A DNA stretch of 64,000 nucleotides from Amycolatopsis orientalis DSM 43388 (GTDB lineage Bacteria; Actinomycetota; Actinomycetes; Mycobacteriales; Pseudonocardiaceae): the NCBI RefSeq assembly GCF_000411975.1, contig NZ_ASXG01000072.1, positions 1 through 64,000 of the forward strand, given 5' to 3'. The notes beneath the pieces were generated by a model. That model worked only from the letters and a program-made list of their open reading frames with translations, was not told where the DNA came from and made no database searches. Both the position numbers and the translations under genes were made by a program. This document shows, in pieces, positions 1 to 10,327 of the stretch. Each line of letters starts with the position of its first letter. The first letter of the stretch is position 1.

Positions 1-17
1 AGCACCCCAAGACCGCA

Positions 18-40
18 GGGAGGCTTCGTATCGGGGTGCG
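18..40. repeat. 23-bp sequence with an inverted copy at 3770-3792
   Basis: The 23 bases at 18-40 (ending TTCGTATCGGGGTGCG) reappear exactly, in inverse orientation, at 3770-3792. The local context also folds: GCACCCC at 2-8 can pair with GGGGTGC at 33-39. It lies in the gene-free first 266 bases. The two copies flank the yqeY-fmt-rsmB-flavoprotein block. It could be a small palindromic repeat family or half of a terminator. Confidence 0.6.
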
Positions 41-175
41 GGGGAGGGGCTGGGTGCCTCGATGGGTGGGGGCGGCGGGTGCGGTTTTCGGGGTGAGGGG
101 TGCCGCGATGCCGCGTTGGGTGTGTGGGAGCGGCGAATGCTGTGTTCGGTGCGTCGGGCTGACCGGGCAGGGGGG

Positions 176-226
176 CCGTGAAGGGCTCCTTGAGGGAATC
201 TAGGTTCGTGAAGGGGCCCCTCACGG
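176..226. repeat. Dispersed palindromic repeat, copy 1 (GTGAAGGGCTCCTT family)
   Basis: CCGTGAAGGGCTCCTT (176-191) pairs with AAGGGGCCCCTCACGG (211-226) with two mismatches, leaving a loop of about 19 nt. The left arm and the following GAGGGAATC also occur in the near-perfect palindrome at 52092-52146. It lies 41 bp beyond the 3' end of the minus-strand yqeY-like gene, where it could act as a terminator. No gene is visible in bases 1-266. Confidence 0.7.
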
Positions 227-266
227 ACGAACGCAAAGGGTCAGCCAGGCAAGGGGAGTGCGTGGG

Positions 267-725
267 TCAGTTGGTGGAGAGCTGGCGTTTCACCTCGGCG
301 GCGACGCGGGAGCCTTCGGCGCGGCCCGCGATTTTCGGCTGCACTGCTTTCATCACCGCGCCCATTCCGGCCATTCCGGAGGCGCCGGTCTCCGTCACTG
401 CCTCGGTGACCAGGGCGCGCAGCTCGTCGTCCGAGAGTTGGGCGGGCAGGTAGGCCGTGAGGACCTCTGCTTCGGCTCGTTCGCGTTCCGCGGAGTCCGC
501 GCGGCCTGCCTTGTCGAAGGCTTCGGCGGCGTCGCGGCGTTTCTTCACCTCTCGGGTGATGATTTTCAGTATCTCGTCGTCGGAGAGTTCGCGGGCGCTG
601 TCGCCGGCGGTTTCTTCGTAGCCGATCGCCGAGAGCGTCAGCCGCAGCGTTGCCGAGCGCAGCTGGTCCCGGGCCTTGATCGCGGTCGTCAGGTCGTCGT
701 GCAGGGTCGCTTTCAGCGTGGTCAT
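267..725 (-). CDS. GatB/YqeY domain-containing protein
   Basis: A 152-residue protein that matches the small YqeY family, which resembles the C-terminal tail domain of GatB, the tRNA-dependent amidotransferase subunit. Visible family features are the N-terminal helix with KARD, the TAGDS-like segment followed by SDDEILKII and VKKRRDAAEAF, and the C-terminal GAVMKAVQPKIAGRAEGSRV segment, typical of the tRNA-binding YqeY domain. The function of the free-standing protein is not firmly established; a role linked to tRNA is inferred from GatB. It is transcribed away from fmt, with 125 bp between the two starts. Length is normal for the family and nothing looks broken. Confidence 0.9.
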   Translation of the reverse strand: MTTLKATLHDDLTTAIKARDQLRSATLRLTLSAIGYEETAGDSARELSDDEILKIITREVKKRRDAAEAFDKAGRADSAERERAEAEVLTAYLPAQLSDDELRALVTEAVTETGASGMAGMGAVMKAVQPKIAGRAEGSRVAAEVKRQLSTN

Positions 726-850
726 ATCCCCGATCCTGGCGCCCGCCGCGGCTGGCTGCCCGCGCCGCGCCGCCGGCGAGGGGGTCTTCTAGACTCGCTT
801 CCGATGTCCGACCAGCCTGAAATCCCCTTTTCGCTCCCGGAGGTGCGGTG

Positions 851-1777
851 ATGCGTCTCGTTTTCGCCGGCACCCCGGAGCCTGCCGTGCCGTCGTTGCG
901 CGCGTTGATCGAGTCCGAGCGGCACGAGGTCGTCGCGGTCGTCACGCGGCCCGACGCCCAGGCCGGGCGCGGCCGCAAGGTGTCGCGGTCCCCGGTGGGC
1001 ACGCTCGCCGACGAGCACGGCATCGAGGTGCTCACTCCCGCGCGCGCCGGTGACCCGGCGTTTCTCGCCCGGCTGCGCGAGCTGGCGCCGGACGTTTGCC
1101 CGGTCGTCGCGTACGGGGCGCTGCTGCCGCAGTCCGCGCTCGACATTCCGGCGCACGGCTGGGTCAATCTGCACTTCTCGCTGCTGCCCGCCTGGCGTGG
1201 TGCGGCGCCGGTGCAGGCGGCGATCCGGGCCGGGGACGAAATGACCGGCGCGTCGACCTTCCGGATCGTGAAGGAACTCGACGCGGGGCCGGTGTTCGGC
1301 GTGGTGACCGAGCCGATCGGCCCGGAGGACACGGCGGGCGCGCTGCTCGGCAGGCTCGCCGAATCCGGGGCCAACCTGCTGGTGTCCACCGTGGACGGCA
1401 TCGAGGACGGCACGCTCCGCGCGGTCGAGCAACCGGCCGAGGGCATGAGCTACGCGCCGAAGGTGACCGTCGAGGACGCGCGCGTGTCGTTCGCCGACCC
1501 GGCTTCCGCGGTCGACCGGCACATCCGTTCGGTGACGCCGGATCCCGGCGCGTGGGCGGAATTCCGCGGCGAGCGGTTCAAGCTGGGGCCGGTCACCGTG
1601 CTCGACGAACCCGGTCCGCGGCCGGGCGAGCTGGTGGTCGAGCGCAAGCGCGTGCTCGTGGGCACGGCGACGAAACCGGTGCGGCTGGGCGAGGTCCAGG
1701 CCGCCGGCAAGAAACGGATGGCGGCCACCGACTGGGCGCGCGGCACGAGGATCGACGAAGGAGAGCGCCTCCAGTGA
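851..1777 (+). CDS. fmt: Methionyl-tRNA formyltransferase
   Basis: Formylates initiator Met-tRNA using 10-formyl-tetrahydrofolate, in the cytosol. The 308-residue protein has the Rossmann-type N-terminal domain starting [19 protein letters not shown], the signature [17 protein letters not shown], and an Asn106/His108/Asp144 triad at the same numbers as the E. coli catalytic residues. The C-terminal tRNA-binding domain follows from about residue 205. ATG 851 is preferred over GTG 848 because the GGAGG at 839-843 then has 7 bases of spacing. Its stop overlaps the rsmB start in a GTGA, which implies translational coupling. The fmt-rsmB pair is widespread in bacteria. Confidence 0.97.
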   Translation: MRLVFAGTPEPAVPSLRALIESERHEVVAVVTRPDAQAGRGRKVSRSPVGTLADEHGIEVLTPARAGDPAFLARLRELAPDVCPVVAYGALLPQSALDIPAHGWVNLHFSLLPAWRGAAPVQAAIRAGDEMTGASTFRIVKELDAGPVFGVVTEPIGPEDTAGALLGRLAESGANLLVSTVDGIEDGTLRAVEQPAEGMSYAPKVTVEDARVSFADPASAVDRHIRSVTPDPGAWAEFRGERFKLGPVTVLDEPGPRPGELVVERKRVLVGTATKPVRLGEVQAAGKKRMAATDWARGTRIDEGERLQ

Positions 1778-3198
1778 GCGAGCGTGGAGAACGGCGGCCG
1801 TCGCGGCCGCAGCGGGGCCGTCCGGCACCGCGCAAACAGGGACCGCGTCGTCCGCCGGAGATCGACCCGGCCCGCCAGGTCGCGTTCGACGTGCTGCGCG
1901 CTGTCCGCGAGAAGGACGCGTACGCCAACCTCGTCCTGCCGCAGTTGCTGCGGGAACGTCGGGTAGGCGGCCGCGACGCCGCGCTGGCCACCGAGCTGAC
2001 CTACGGCGCGGCCCGCGCGCAGGGCCTGCTCGACGCGGTGATCGCCGCGTGCGCCGACCGGCCGATCGAGAAGACCGACCCGGTCGTGCTCGACGCGCTG
2101 CGGCTCGGCGTCTACCAGCTGCTGCGCACCCGGATCCCGGAGCACGCCTCCGTAGGGTCCACTGTGGACCTCGTGCGCGCCGAAGCCGGTTCGTGGGCAA
2201 CGGGATTCGCCAACGCCATCCTGCGCGCGGTGTCCACAAAGGACGAAGCGCAGTGGCTCGACGAACTGGCTCCGGACGAGGCGGCCGACCCGATCGGCGC
2301 GTACGCGCTCCGCACCGCGCACCCGCGCTGGGTCGCCCGGTCGTTCGCGGAAGCGTTGGGGGACAAGGGCGCTGAGCTGAAAGCCGCCCTCGAAGCCGAC
2401 GACGCCCGCCCCGCGGTGCACCTGGTCGCGCGTCCCGGAGAAATCAGCGCCGACGAACTGGCCGCCATCACCGGCGGCGACCTCGCGCCGTACTCGCCCT
2501 ACGGCGTGCACCTGCCGGCCGGCGCGGGCGACCCCGCCGACGCGGAACCGGTGCGCGAGCGCTTGGCCGCGGTGCAGGACGAAGGCAGTCAGCTGTGCGC
2601 CATCGCCGTGAGCAAGGCTCCGCTGGAAGGCTCCGACGAGCGCTGGCTGGACCTCTGCGCGGGTCCCGGCGGCAAAGCGGCGCTGCTGGGCGCACTGGCC
2701 AAGGTCAGCGGCGCGCACGTGGACGCCGTCGAGAAGGCTCCGCACCGCGCCCGCCTGATCGAGAACGCGACCGAAGGCCTGCCGGTCACCGTGCACGTCG
2801 CGGACGGCCGCGAATCCGGCCTCGAACCGGGCTACGACCGGATCCTGGTCGACGCCCCGTGCAGCGGCCTCGGTGCGTTGCGCCGCCGCCCCGAAGCCCG
2901 GTGGCGACGCAAGCCGTCGGACGTCGCGGACCTCACCAAGCTGCAGGGCGAACTGCTGATGGCGGCGCTGGACCTGGTGCGCCCGGGCGGCATCGTCGCG
3001 TACGTCGTCTGCTCGCCGCATCTGGCCGAAACCGAAGGAGTGGTAGGCGAAACCGCCCGCCGGACCAAGTCGGAGATCGTCGACGCCCGCGAGTTCTTCC
3101 CCGGAGTCCCGCAGCTCGGCGACGGCCCGTACGTCCAGCTGTGGCCGCACCGACACGGCACCGACGCGATGTTCTGCGCGGTGCTGCGCAAACCGTGA
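1774..3198 (+). CDS. rsmB: 16S rRNA (cytosine-967-C5)-methyltransferase RsmB
   Basis: Predicted to methylate C967 of 16S rRNA with S-adenosylmethionine. The 474-residue protein starts with a basic, disordered tail of about 30 residues, followed by a NusB-like RNA-binding domain (about 30-165). The Rossmann methyltransferase domain carries [17 protein letters not shown] (SAM binding), [15 protein letters not shown] (motif IV with its PC cysteine) and [15 protein letters not shown] (motif VI with the second catalytic cysteine). GTG 1774 overlaps the fmt stop, and its own stop overlaps the next start in the same GTGA pattern, so the three genes form one translationally coupled operon. Confidence 0.95.
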   Translation: MSERGERRPSRPQRGRPAPRKQGPRRPPEIDPARQVAFDVLRAVREKDAYANLVLPQLLRERRVGGRDAALATELTYGAARAQGLLDAVIAACADRPIEKTDPVVLDALRLGVYQLLRTRIPEHASVGSTVDLVRAEAGSWATGFANAILRAVSTKDEAQWLDELAPDEAADPIGAYALRTAHPRWVARSFAEALGDKGAELKAALEADDARPAVHLVARPGEISADELAAITGGDLAPYSPYGVHLPAGAGDPADAEPVRERLAAVQDEGSQLCAIAVSKAPLEGSDERWLDLCAGPGGKAALLGALAKVSGAHVDAVEKAPHRARLIENATEGLPVTVHVADGRESGLEPGYDRILVDAPCSGLGALRRRPEARWRRKPSDVADLTKLQGELLMAALDLVRPGGIVAYVVCSPHLAETEGVVGETARRTKSEIVDAREFFPGVPQLGDGPYVQLWPHRHGTDAMFCAVLRKP

Positions 3199-3701
3199 CG
3201 GATCTAGGCCTGGTCGCCAGCTCGTGCGGCGGATTGGACACCCGGTTCACCGACGAGCTGGCGAAACCAGCGGCCGCCCGAGGCTGGCGGCTGGCCATCA
3301 CCCTCACGCCGACCGCCTGGAACTGGCTGAAAGCGACCGGCGGCCTGGGCGAACTCGAAGCCACGACGGACCTTCCGGTGCGCAGCGCCTCCCGGCTGCC
3401 CGGCGAACCGCGCCCGCATCCGGACCCGAAGGTCTTCCTCTTCGCGCCCGCATCGGCGAACTCGGTGGCGAAGCTGGCCCTGGGCATCGCCGACAATCAA
3501 GCACTCACACTCCTCGGCGATGTCCTTGGCACACCAGGAATCACCCTCGTCGTGGCCTACCAGATCCAGGACACCCGGGTGCACCACCCAGCCTGGCAGC
3601 GCCACCTGGACACCCTCGCCAAAGCAGGCGTCCGCCTGCACCGCCTGGACCCAAGACGCCCGTGGTCAGAACCCCTGGACCTGCTGCCCTCGCCCGCCTG
3701 A
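3195..3701 (+). CDS. Flavoprotein-family (HFCD-like) protein
   Basis: A 168-residue protein resembling the homo-oligomeric flavin-containing Cys decarboxylase-like 'flavoprotein' fold. It has the N-terminal strand LGLVASSCGG, a middle LAITLTPTAWNWL, then PKVFLFAPASANSVAKLALG and IADNQALTLL, which match the FMN-binding AxANTxxKxAxGxADNL pattern of this fold. It is much shorter than CoaBC and lacks the synthetase half, so it is unlikely to be CoaBC. The substrate is unknown. GTG 3195 overlaps the rsmB stop (GTGA). It converges on the alkaline phosphatase gene, with a palindrome between them. Confidence 0.8.
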   Translation: MTDLGLVASSCGGLDTRFTDELAKPAAARGWRLAITLTPTAWNWLKATGGLGELEATTDLPVRSASRLPGEPRPHPDPKVFLFAPASANSVAKLALGIADNQALTLLGDVLGTPGITLVVAYQIQDTRVHHPAWQRHLDTLAKAGVRLHRLDPRRPWSEPLDLLPSPA

Positions 3702-3769
3702 CCTCGTAGCGCCCAGCCCTGACCCGGCCGCACTCGCGCACCCGACATCGAGGCACCCAGACCCGGCCC

Positions 3770-3819
3770 CGCACCCCGATACGAAGCCTCCCGTCAGCAC
3801 AATCAGGCTTCGGGGTGCC
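3770..3819. terminator. Imperfect palindrome between convergent genes, containing an inverted copy of 18-40
   Basis: GCACCCCGA...AGCCT at 3771-3790 can pair with AGGCTTCGGGGTGC at about 3806-3819, with a five-base bulge (TACGA) in the left arm. It sits between the 3' ends of the flavoprotein gene (3701) and the phosphatase gene (3875), so a bidirectional terminator is likely. Bases 3770-3792 repeat 18-40 in inverse orientation. There is no U-tract. Confidence 0.5.
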
Positions 3820-3874
3820 CCACGCCACTCACCGGGGCGCAATGTCGCCCGCCAGGGCGACGAGCCGTCAACCG

Positions 3875-5278
3875 TCAGCGCAGCCGAAGCGCCCTCTTCA
3901 CCGTCCCGAACAAATCAGTCTGATTAGTCAGCCCCACAACATTCGCCGCCTGCGGCCCATAAGCCGCGATCCGCACCTGCGTCCCGGTGTGCTCCATCGA
4001 AGACCCGGGCAGCGCAGTCCCGTAATTGAGGGTCATGTTCGCCCCCTCATTGGTGATCAACGTGGCAGTCTGCCCAGGCGTCTTAGCATCGTTGGACACG
4101 ATCTGACTGGTGTGCCCGTGGTCCGCGGTCACCACCACGAGCGTGTCGGGGTGGCTGCGCGCATAAGCAAGCCCAGCCGCCACCGCGGCGTCGAAATCGA
4201 TTGTCTCGCCGATCTGCCCGCAGGGGTCGGCCGCGTGGTCCTGCTTGTCGATCGAGGCACCCTCGACCTGCAGGAAGAAGCCCTTGGTGCTCCGCCGGTC
4301 GTCGAGCAGCTGCAACGCCTTCTGCGTCTGCGCCAGAAGCTTCGGCTGCGTCTTCGGCAGCACCGGGTTCGCGGTGCAGCGGGCCGGCGCGGTGCCGCCC
4401 TGCGTCGCCTTCGGGCCGGTCCAGTTGACCGGCAGGTTGCCCGGCGCGAACAGCCCCAGCAGCGGCTTGCCCGGCTGGGCCTTGGCGAGGTCGTCGGCGG
4501 TGTCGACCACGGTGTACCCGGCGGCCTTGGCCTGCTCCAGGACCGGCTTGCCCTTGAACTGCCCGGCGGTCGCCAACTGGGCGAAGTACTTCGCGCCGCC
4601 GCCGAGGAGGACGTCCGGGCGGGTCTGCACGAGCTGCTCGGAGATCGAGCCCGCGCCGCCGTTCTCCTTGGCGTTCCGCGCGCACTTCCTGGTCGTCTCG
4701 TCCGGGCCCTTGCAGTCGCGGTCGACGACGTGCGCGCCGAGCACGGCCGGGGTCGCGTCCTGGACCTCGGCGGTGGTCACGTCGCCGGTGCGCAGGCCGC
4801 TGCGCTTGGCGAGTTCGAGCAGCGTCGGGACCGGGTTGCCGTAGGCGTCCACGGAAATCGCGCCGTTGTAGGTCTTCGTGCCGGTCGCCCATCCGGTGCC
4901 GGACGCCGCGGAGTCGGTCACGTAGTCCGGCTTGGCCGGGTTGCCCTTCTCGACCGCGTAGGTGGTGTAGTCGCCGGTCAGCGGGAACTCGTCCATCGCG
5001 AGCCGGCCGGCCGCGCCGCGCTCGTAGTTGCGCGCCGAGGTGATCTCGGACTGGCCCATGCCGTCGCCGATGAACAGGATGACGTTGCGCGCGTGCCCGC
5101 CCTGGATCGCCTGGCGGATCTCCTGCGTGCGGTCGCCCGAACCGGCCGAAGCGGTGCGCGCGCCCTGGTCGTCCTGGTTGCCCTGCGCGGCGATCGCGAC
5201 CGGGGCGGCGGCGACCAGCGCGACGCCGAGCGCGCCCGCGGTCAGCCACTTGCGGCGGCCTGCCAAGACCGTTCTCAT
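3875..5278 (-). CDS. phoA: Secreted alkaline phosphatase
   Basis: A phosphomonoesterase of the PhoA type that releases phosphate from organic esters outside the cell. The 467-residue protein begins with a signal peptide (MRTVLAGRRKWLTAGALGVA, then a hydrophobic stretch to about residue 32); the RRKWL sequence could make it a Tat substrate. Metal and catalytic motifs are present: NVILFIGDGMGQSE, the nucleophile serine in VTDSAASGTGWATGTKTYNG, VVVTADHGHTSQIV, and SMEHTGTQVRIAAYG near the C-terminus. ATG 5278 is chosen because GAGGAG lies just upstream on the minus strand; an extension to 5404 would place about 42 residues before the signal peptide. It is divergent from rpe, with PHO-box-like repeats upstream. 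Confidence 0.93.
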   Translation of the reverse strand: MRTVLAGRRKWLTAGALGVALVAAAPVAIAAQGNQDDQGARTASAGSGDRTQEIRQAIQGGHARNVILFIGDGMGQSEITSARNYERGAAGRLAMDEFPLTGDYTTYAVEKGNPAKPDYVTDSAASGTGWATGTKTYNGAISVDAYGNPVPTLLELAKRSGLRTGDVTTAEVQDATPAVLGAHVVDRDCKGPDETTRKCARNAKENGGAGSISEQLVQTRPDVLLGGGAKYFAQLATAGQFKGKPVLEQAKAAGYTVVDTADDLAKAQPGKPLLGLFAPGNLPVNWTGPKATQGGTAPARCTANPVLPKTQPKLLAQTQKALQLLDDRRSTKGFFLQVEGASIDKQDHAADPCGQIGETIDFDAAVAAGLAYARSHPDTLVVVTADHGHTSQIVSNDAKTPGQTATLITNEGANMTLNYGTALPGSSMEHTGTQVRIAAYGPQAANVVGLTNQTDLFGTVKRALRLR

Positions 5279-5397
5279 GGTTCTCCTCGATGTGCCACTC
5301 ATCCGGAATTTCCGAACATGACCCATTAGTGCTCGCTGATGTGTTCGACACGGATCATCCGGATGAGCGCCCGGTGTCCGGAAAGCGAACTCCGGTG

Positions 5398-5415
5398 CGG
5401 TCACGGCCGGTGAAC
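5398..5415 (-). promoter_or_regulatory. Possible PHO-box direct repeat
   Basis: On the minus strand, GTTCACC (5415-5409) is followed exactly 11 bases later by GTGACCG (5404-5398). Actinobacterial PhoP sites are built of 11-bp direct repeats with a GTTCACC-like core. It is 120-137 bp upstream of the phosphatase start and overlaps the likely -35 region of rpe. The second unit is degenerate, so this is only a candidate. Confidence 0.3.
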
Positions 5416-5435
5416 AGCGGGGAACCGGGCCCTCT

Positions 5436-5448
5436 TACACTCGGCTCG
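5436..5448 (+). promoter_or_regulatory. rpe -10 box and leaderless start
   Basis: TACACT at 5436-5441 is followed by six bases and then GTG at 5448. There is no Shine-Dalgarno sequence. The spacing puts the transcription start on the first base of the start codon. Confidence 0.55.
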
Positions 5449-6131
5449 TGGCTTCACCTCTCATCGCACCCAGCATCCTGTCCGCCGACTTCGCCAAGCT
5501 CGGCGAGGAGATCGCGGCCGTCGCGCACCCCGGGGACACCCGGGCGGACTGGGTGCACGTGGACGTCATGGACGCGCACTTCGTGCCCAACCTGACCCTC
5601 GGCCTGCCGGTGGTCCAGTCGCTGCTGAAATCCACTGACCTGCCGCTCGACTGCCACCTGATGATCGACGATCCGGACCGCTGGGCGATCGGCTACGCCG
5701 AGGCCGGCGCGTACAACGTCACGGTGCACGTCGAAGCTGCCGCGGACCCGGTCATGCTGGCCAAGAACCTGCGTGCCGCGGGGGCGAAGGCGGGGCTGTC
5801 GATCAAGCCGGGCACGCCGCTCGAACCGCACGTGGAAACCCTCAAGCACTACGACACGCTGCTGGTCATGTCGGTCGAACCGGGCTTCGGCGGGCAGTCG
5901 TTCATCGCCGACGTGCTGGAGAAGGTGCGCACCGCGCGCCGGCTGGTCGACACCGGGCACCTCAAGCTGGTCGTCGAGATCGACGGCGGGATCAACTCCG
6001 ACACCATCGAACAGGCCGCCGAAGCGGGCGTCGACTGCTTCGTCGCGGGCTCGGCCGTGTACGGGGCCGAGGACCCGGGCCGCGCCGTCGCCGCCCTGCG
6101 CGAGCAGGCCGCCCGCCTCCGCGTCAGCTGA
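5448..6131 (+). CDS. rpe: Ribulose-phosphate 3-epimerase
   Basis: Interconverts ribulose 5-phosphate and xylulose 5-phosphate in the cytosolic pentose-phosphate pathway, a step that connects zwf/pgl to tkt/tal elsewhere in this window and provides ribulose 5-phosphate for riboflavin synthesis. The 227-residue TIM barrel shows [17 protein letters not shown], the metal-binding [32 protein letters not shown] and the phosphate loop [11 protein letters not shown]. Length is standard. GTG 5448 is taken as a leaderless start. A GC-rich hairpin follows the stop codon, separating rpe from the rib genes. Confidence 0.96.
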   Translation: MASPLIAPSILSADFAKLGEEIAAVAHPGDTRADWVHVDVMDAHFVPNLTLGLPVVQSLLKSTDLPLDCHLMIDDPDRWAIGYAEAGAYNVTVHVEAAADPVMLAKNLRAAGAKAGLSIKPGTPLEPHVETLKHYDTLLVMSVEPGFGGQSFIADVLEKVRTARRLVDTGHLKLVVEIDGGINSDTIEQAAEAGVDCFVAGSAVYGAEDPGRAVAALREQAARLRVS

Positions 6132-6136
6132 CCTTC

Positions 6137-6157
6137 GGCCCGGGGAGCCCCCGGGCC
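6137..6157 (+). terminator. Hairpin after rpe
   Basis: GGCCCGGGG (6137-6145) and CCCCGGGCC (6149-6157) form a perfect 9-bp stem with a 3-nt loop, starting 5 bp after the rpe stop. It lacks a U-tract, as is common for candidate terminators in high-GC genomes. Confidence 0.45.
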
Positions 6158-6214
6158 CGGGCGGGTGTTGGATGGAGGGGCCACCGAAGGCGGTGGCCGG
6201 GCGAGGAGGCAGCA

Positions 6215-9140
<2,926 letters not shown>

Positions 9141-9144
9141 CTCC

Positions 9145-9930
9145 CTAGAGGTCCAGGTCCACGACGATCGGGGCGTGGTCGGACGGCCCCTTGCCCTTGC
9201 GGGCTTCGCGGTCCACGTAGGAATCGGTGACGGCCTTCGCGAAAACCGTGTTCCCGTAGACGAGGTCGATGCGCATTCCCTTGTTGTTGGGGAAATTCCC
9301 GGCGCGGTAGTCCCAGTACGTGAACGGGTGGTCGTACTTCAGCGGCCGCGGGAAGACATCGGACAGCCCGGCGTCGCGGAGCTTCTTCAGCGCGGCCCGC
9401 TCGGGTTCGGTGACGTGCGTGGACTCGGCGAACAGCGAGATGTCCCAGACGTCTTCGTCGGTGGGCGCGACGTTGAAATCGCCGAGCACCGCGAACGGGC
9501 GCGCGTGCCGCAGCTCTTCGCCGACGAGGTCGCTGAGTTTCTCGAGCCACTCGAGTTTGTAGGCGTAGTGCGGGTTTTGCGGCTCGCGCCCGTTCGGCAC
9601 GTACACCGACCACAGCCGGATCCCGCCGCACGTCGCGCCGATCGCGCGCGCCTCGGCCTGCCCGTCGAAGCCCGGTTCGCCCGGCAGCCCGCGCACCACG
9701 TCGTCGAGGCCGATCTTCGAGAGGATCCCGACGCCGTTCCACCGCCCCAGCCCGTACGCGGCGACCTCGTATCCGCGCGCGACGATCTCGTCGGCCGGGA
9801 AGGCTTCGGTGGTGTTCTTGAGTTCCTGCAGGCACAGCACGTCCGGCGCGGTGCGGTCGAGCCAGTCGAGCACGCGCGGCAGCCGGGGAACGATGGAGTT
9901 CACGTTCCAGGTGGCGACGCGGACGGTCAT
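9145..9930 (-). CDS. xthA: Exodeoxyribonuclease III
   Basis: A 261-residue metal-dependent nuclease of the exonuclease III / AP endonuclease family, acting in base excision repair. Motifs are ATWNVNSIVPRLPRVLDWL, LCLQELKNTTEAFP (metal-binding Glu), VYVPNGREPQNPHYAYKLEW, VLGDFNVAPTDEDVWD and the terminal GPSDHAPIVVDLDL with the catalytic Asp-His pair. The start has GGGAG upstream on the minus strand. It converges on the PH-domain gene and diverges from the DUF2283-like gene. Confidence 0.95.
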   Translation of the reverse strand: MTVRVATWNVNSIVPRLPRVLDWLDRTAPDVLCLQELKNTTEAFPADEIVARGYEVAAYGLGRWNGVGILSKIGLDDVVRGLPGEPGFDGQAEARAIGATCGGIRLWSVYVPNGREPQNPHYAYKLEWLEKLSDLVGEELRHARPFAVLGDFNVAPTDEDVWDISLFAESTHVTEPERAALKKLRDAGLSDVFPRPLKYDHPFTYWDYRAGNFPNNKGMRIDLVYGNTVFAKAVTDSYVDREARKGKGPSDHAPIVVDLDL

Positions 9931-10011
9931 GGCTGCTCCCTGATCGTTCGGCGGGTCGGCGAAGCTCTACGCTACGGCAGGCTCGTTGCCTCCGGTAAAG
10001 AGGGAGAAGCC

Positions 10012-10245
10012 GTGGCGGACCTCAGAGTCACCTACGACCGGACGGTCGATGCGGCCTACGTCTATTTCGTGGCCCCGGGCGATCCCGCCAAGTCGGCGTA
10101 CATGTACGCCTGCGACGAGGACGCCGTCGGCGGAATGATCAATCTCGACTTCGGCGAGAGCGGGCAGCTGGTGGGCGTCGAAGTCCTGGCCGCGAGCACC
10201 AAGCTGCCCCGGTACCTGCTGGACTCGGCGGAGCAGCTCGGCTGA
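10012..10245 (+). CDS. Small DUF2283-like protein
   Basis: A 77-residue protein, beginning VADLRVTYDRTVDAAYVYF, with GGMINLDFGESGQLVGVEVL and a final LPRYLLDSAEQL. This beta-rich layout (DxxxDAxYIxF, then a strand ending in GxLVGIEIL) is that of DUF2283 proteins, whose function is unknown. GTG 10012 has AGGGAG at 10001-10006. It stands alone between divergent xthA and uvrC, which has its own promoter. Confidence 0.75.
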   Translation: MADLRVTYDRTVDAAYVYFVAPGDPAKSAYMYACDEDAVGGMINLDFGESGQLVGVEVLAASTKLPRYLLDSAEQLG

Positions 10246-10313
10246 GAGAACGAAGCAGCCGCCTTCTCGCGCCCCGCACCCGGGGTCTCACGGAAACTGT
10301 CGGACCCTCGCCA

Positions 10314-10327
10314 TACAGTGGGGCACG
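10314..10327 (+). promoter_or_regulatory. uvrC -10 box and leaderless start
   Basis: TACAGT at 10314-10319, then seven bases, then GTG 10327. No Shine-Dalgarno sequence is present, and the expected transcription start coincides with the start codon. Confidence 0.55.

Noticed and set aside
178..453. Plus-strand frame beginning MKGSLRESRF, and a similar one at 52096
   Set aside because: Both begin inside the dispersed palindromic repeat. The shared N-terminus comes from the repeat, not from homologous proteins.
6132..6214. FMN riboswitch before ribE
   Set aside because: The 83-bp spacer is too short and lacks the conserved RFN-element sequences; only a GC hairpin is present.
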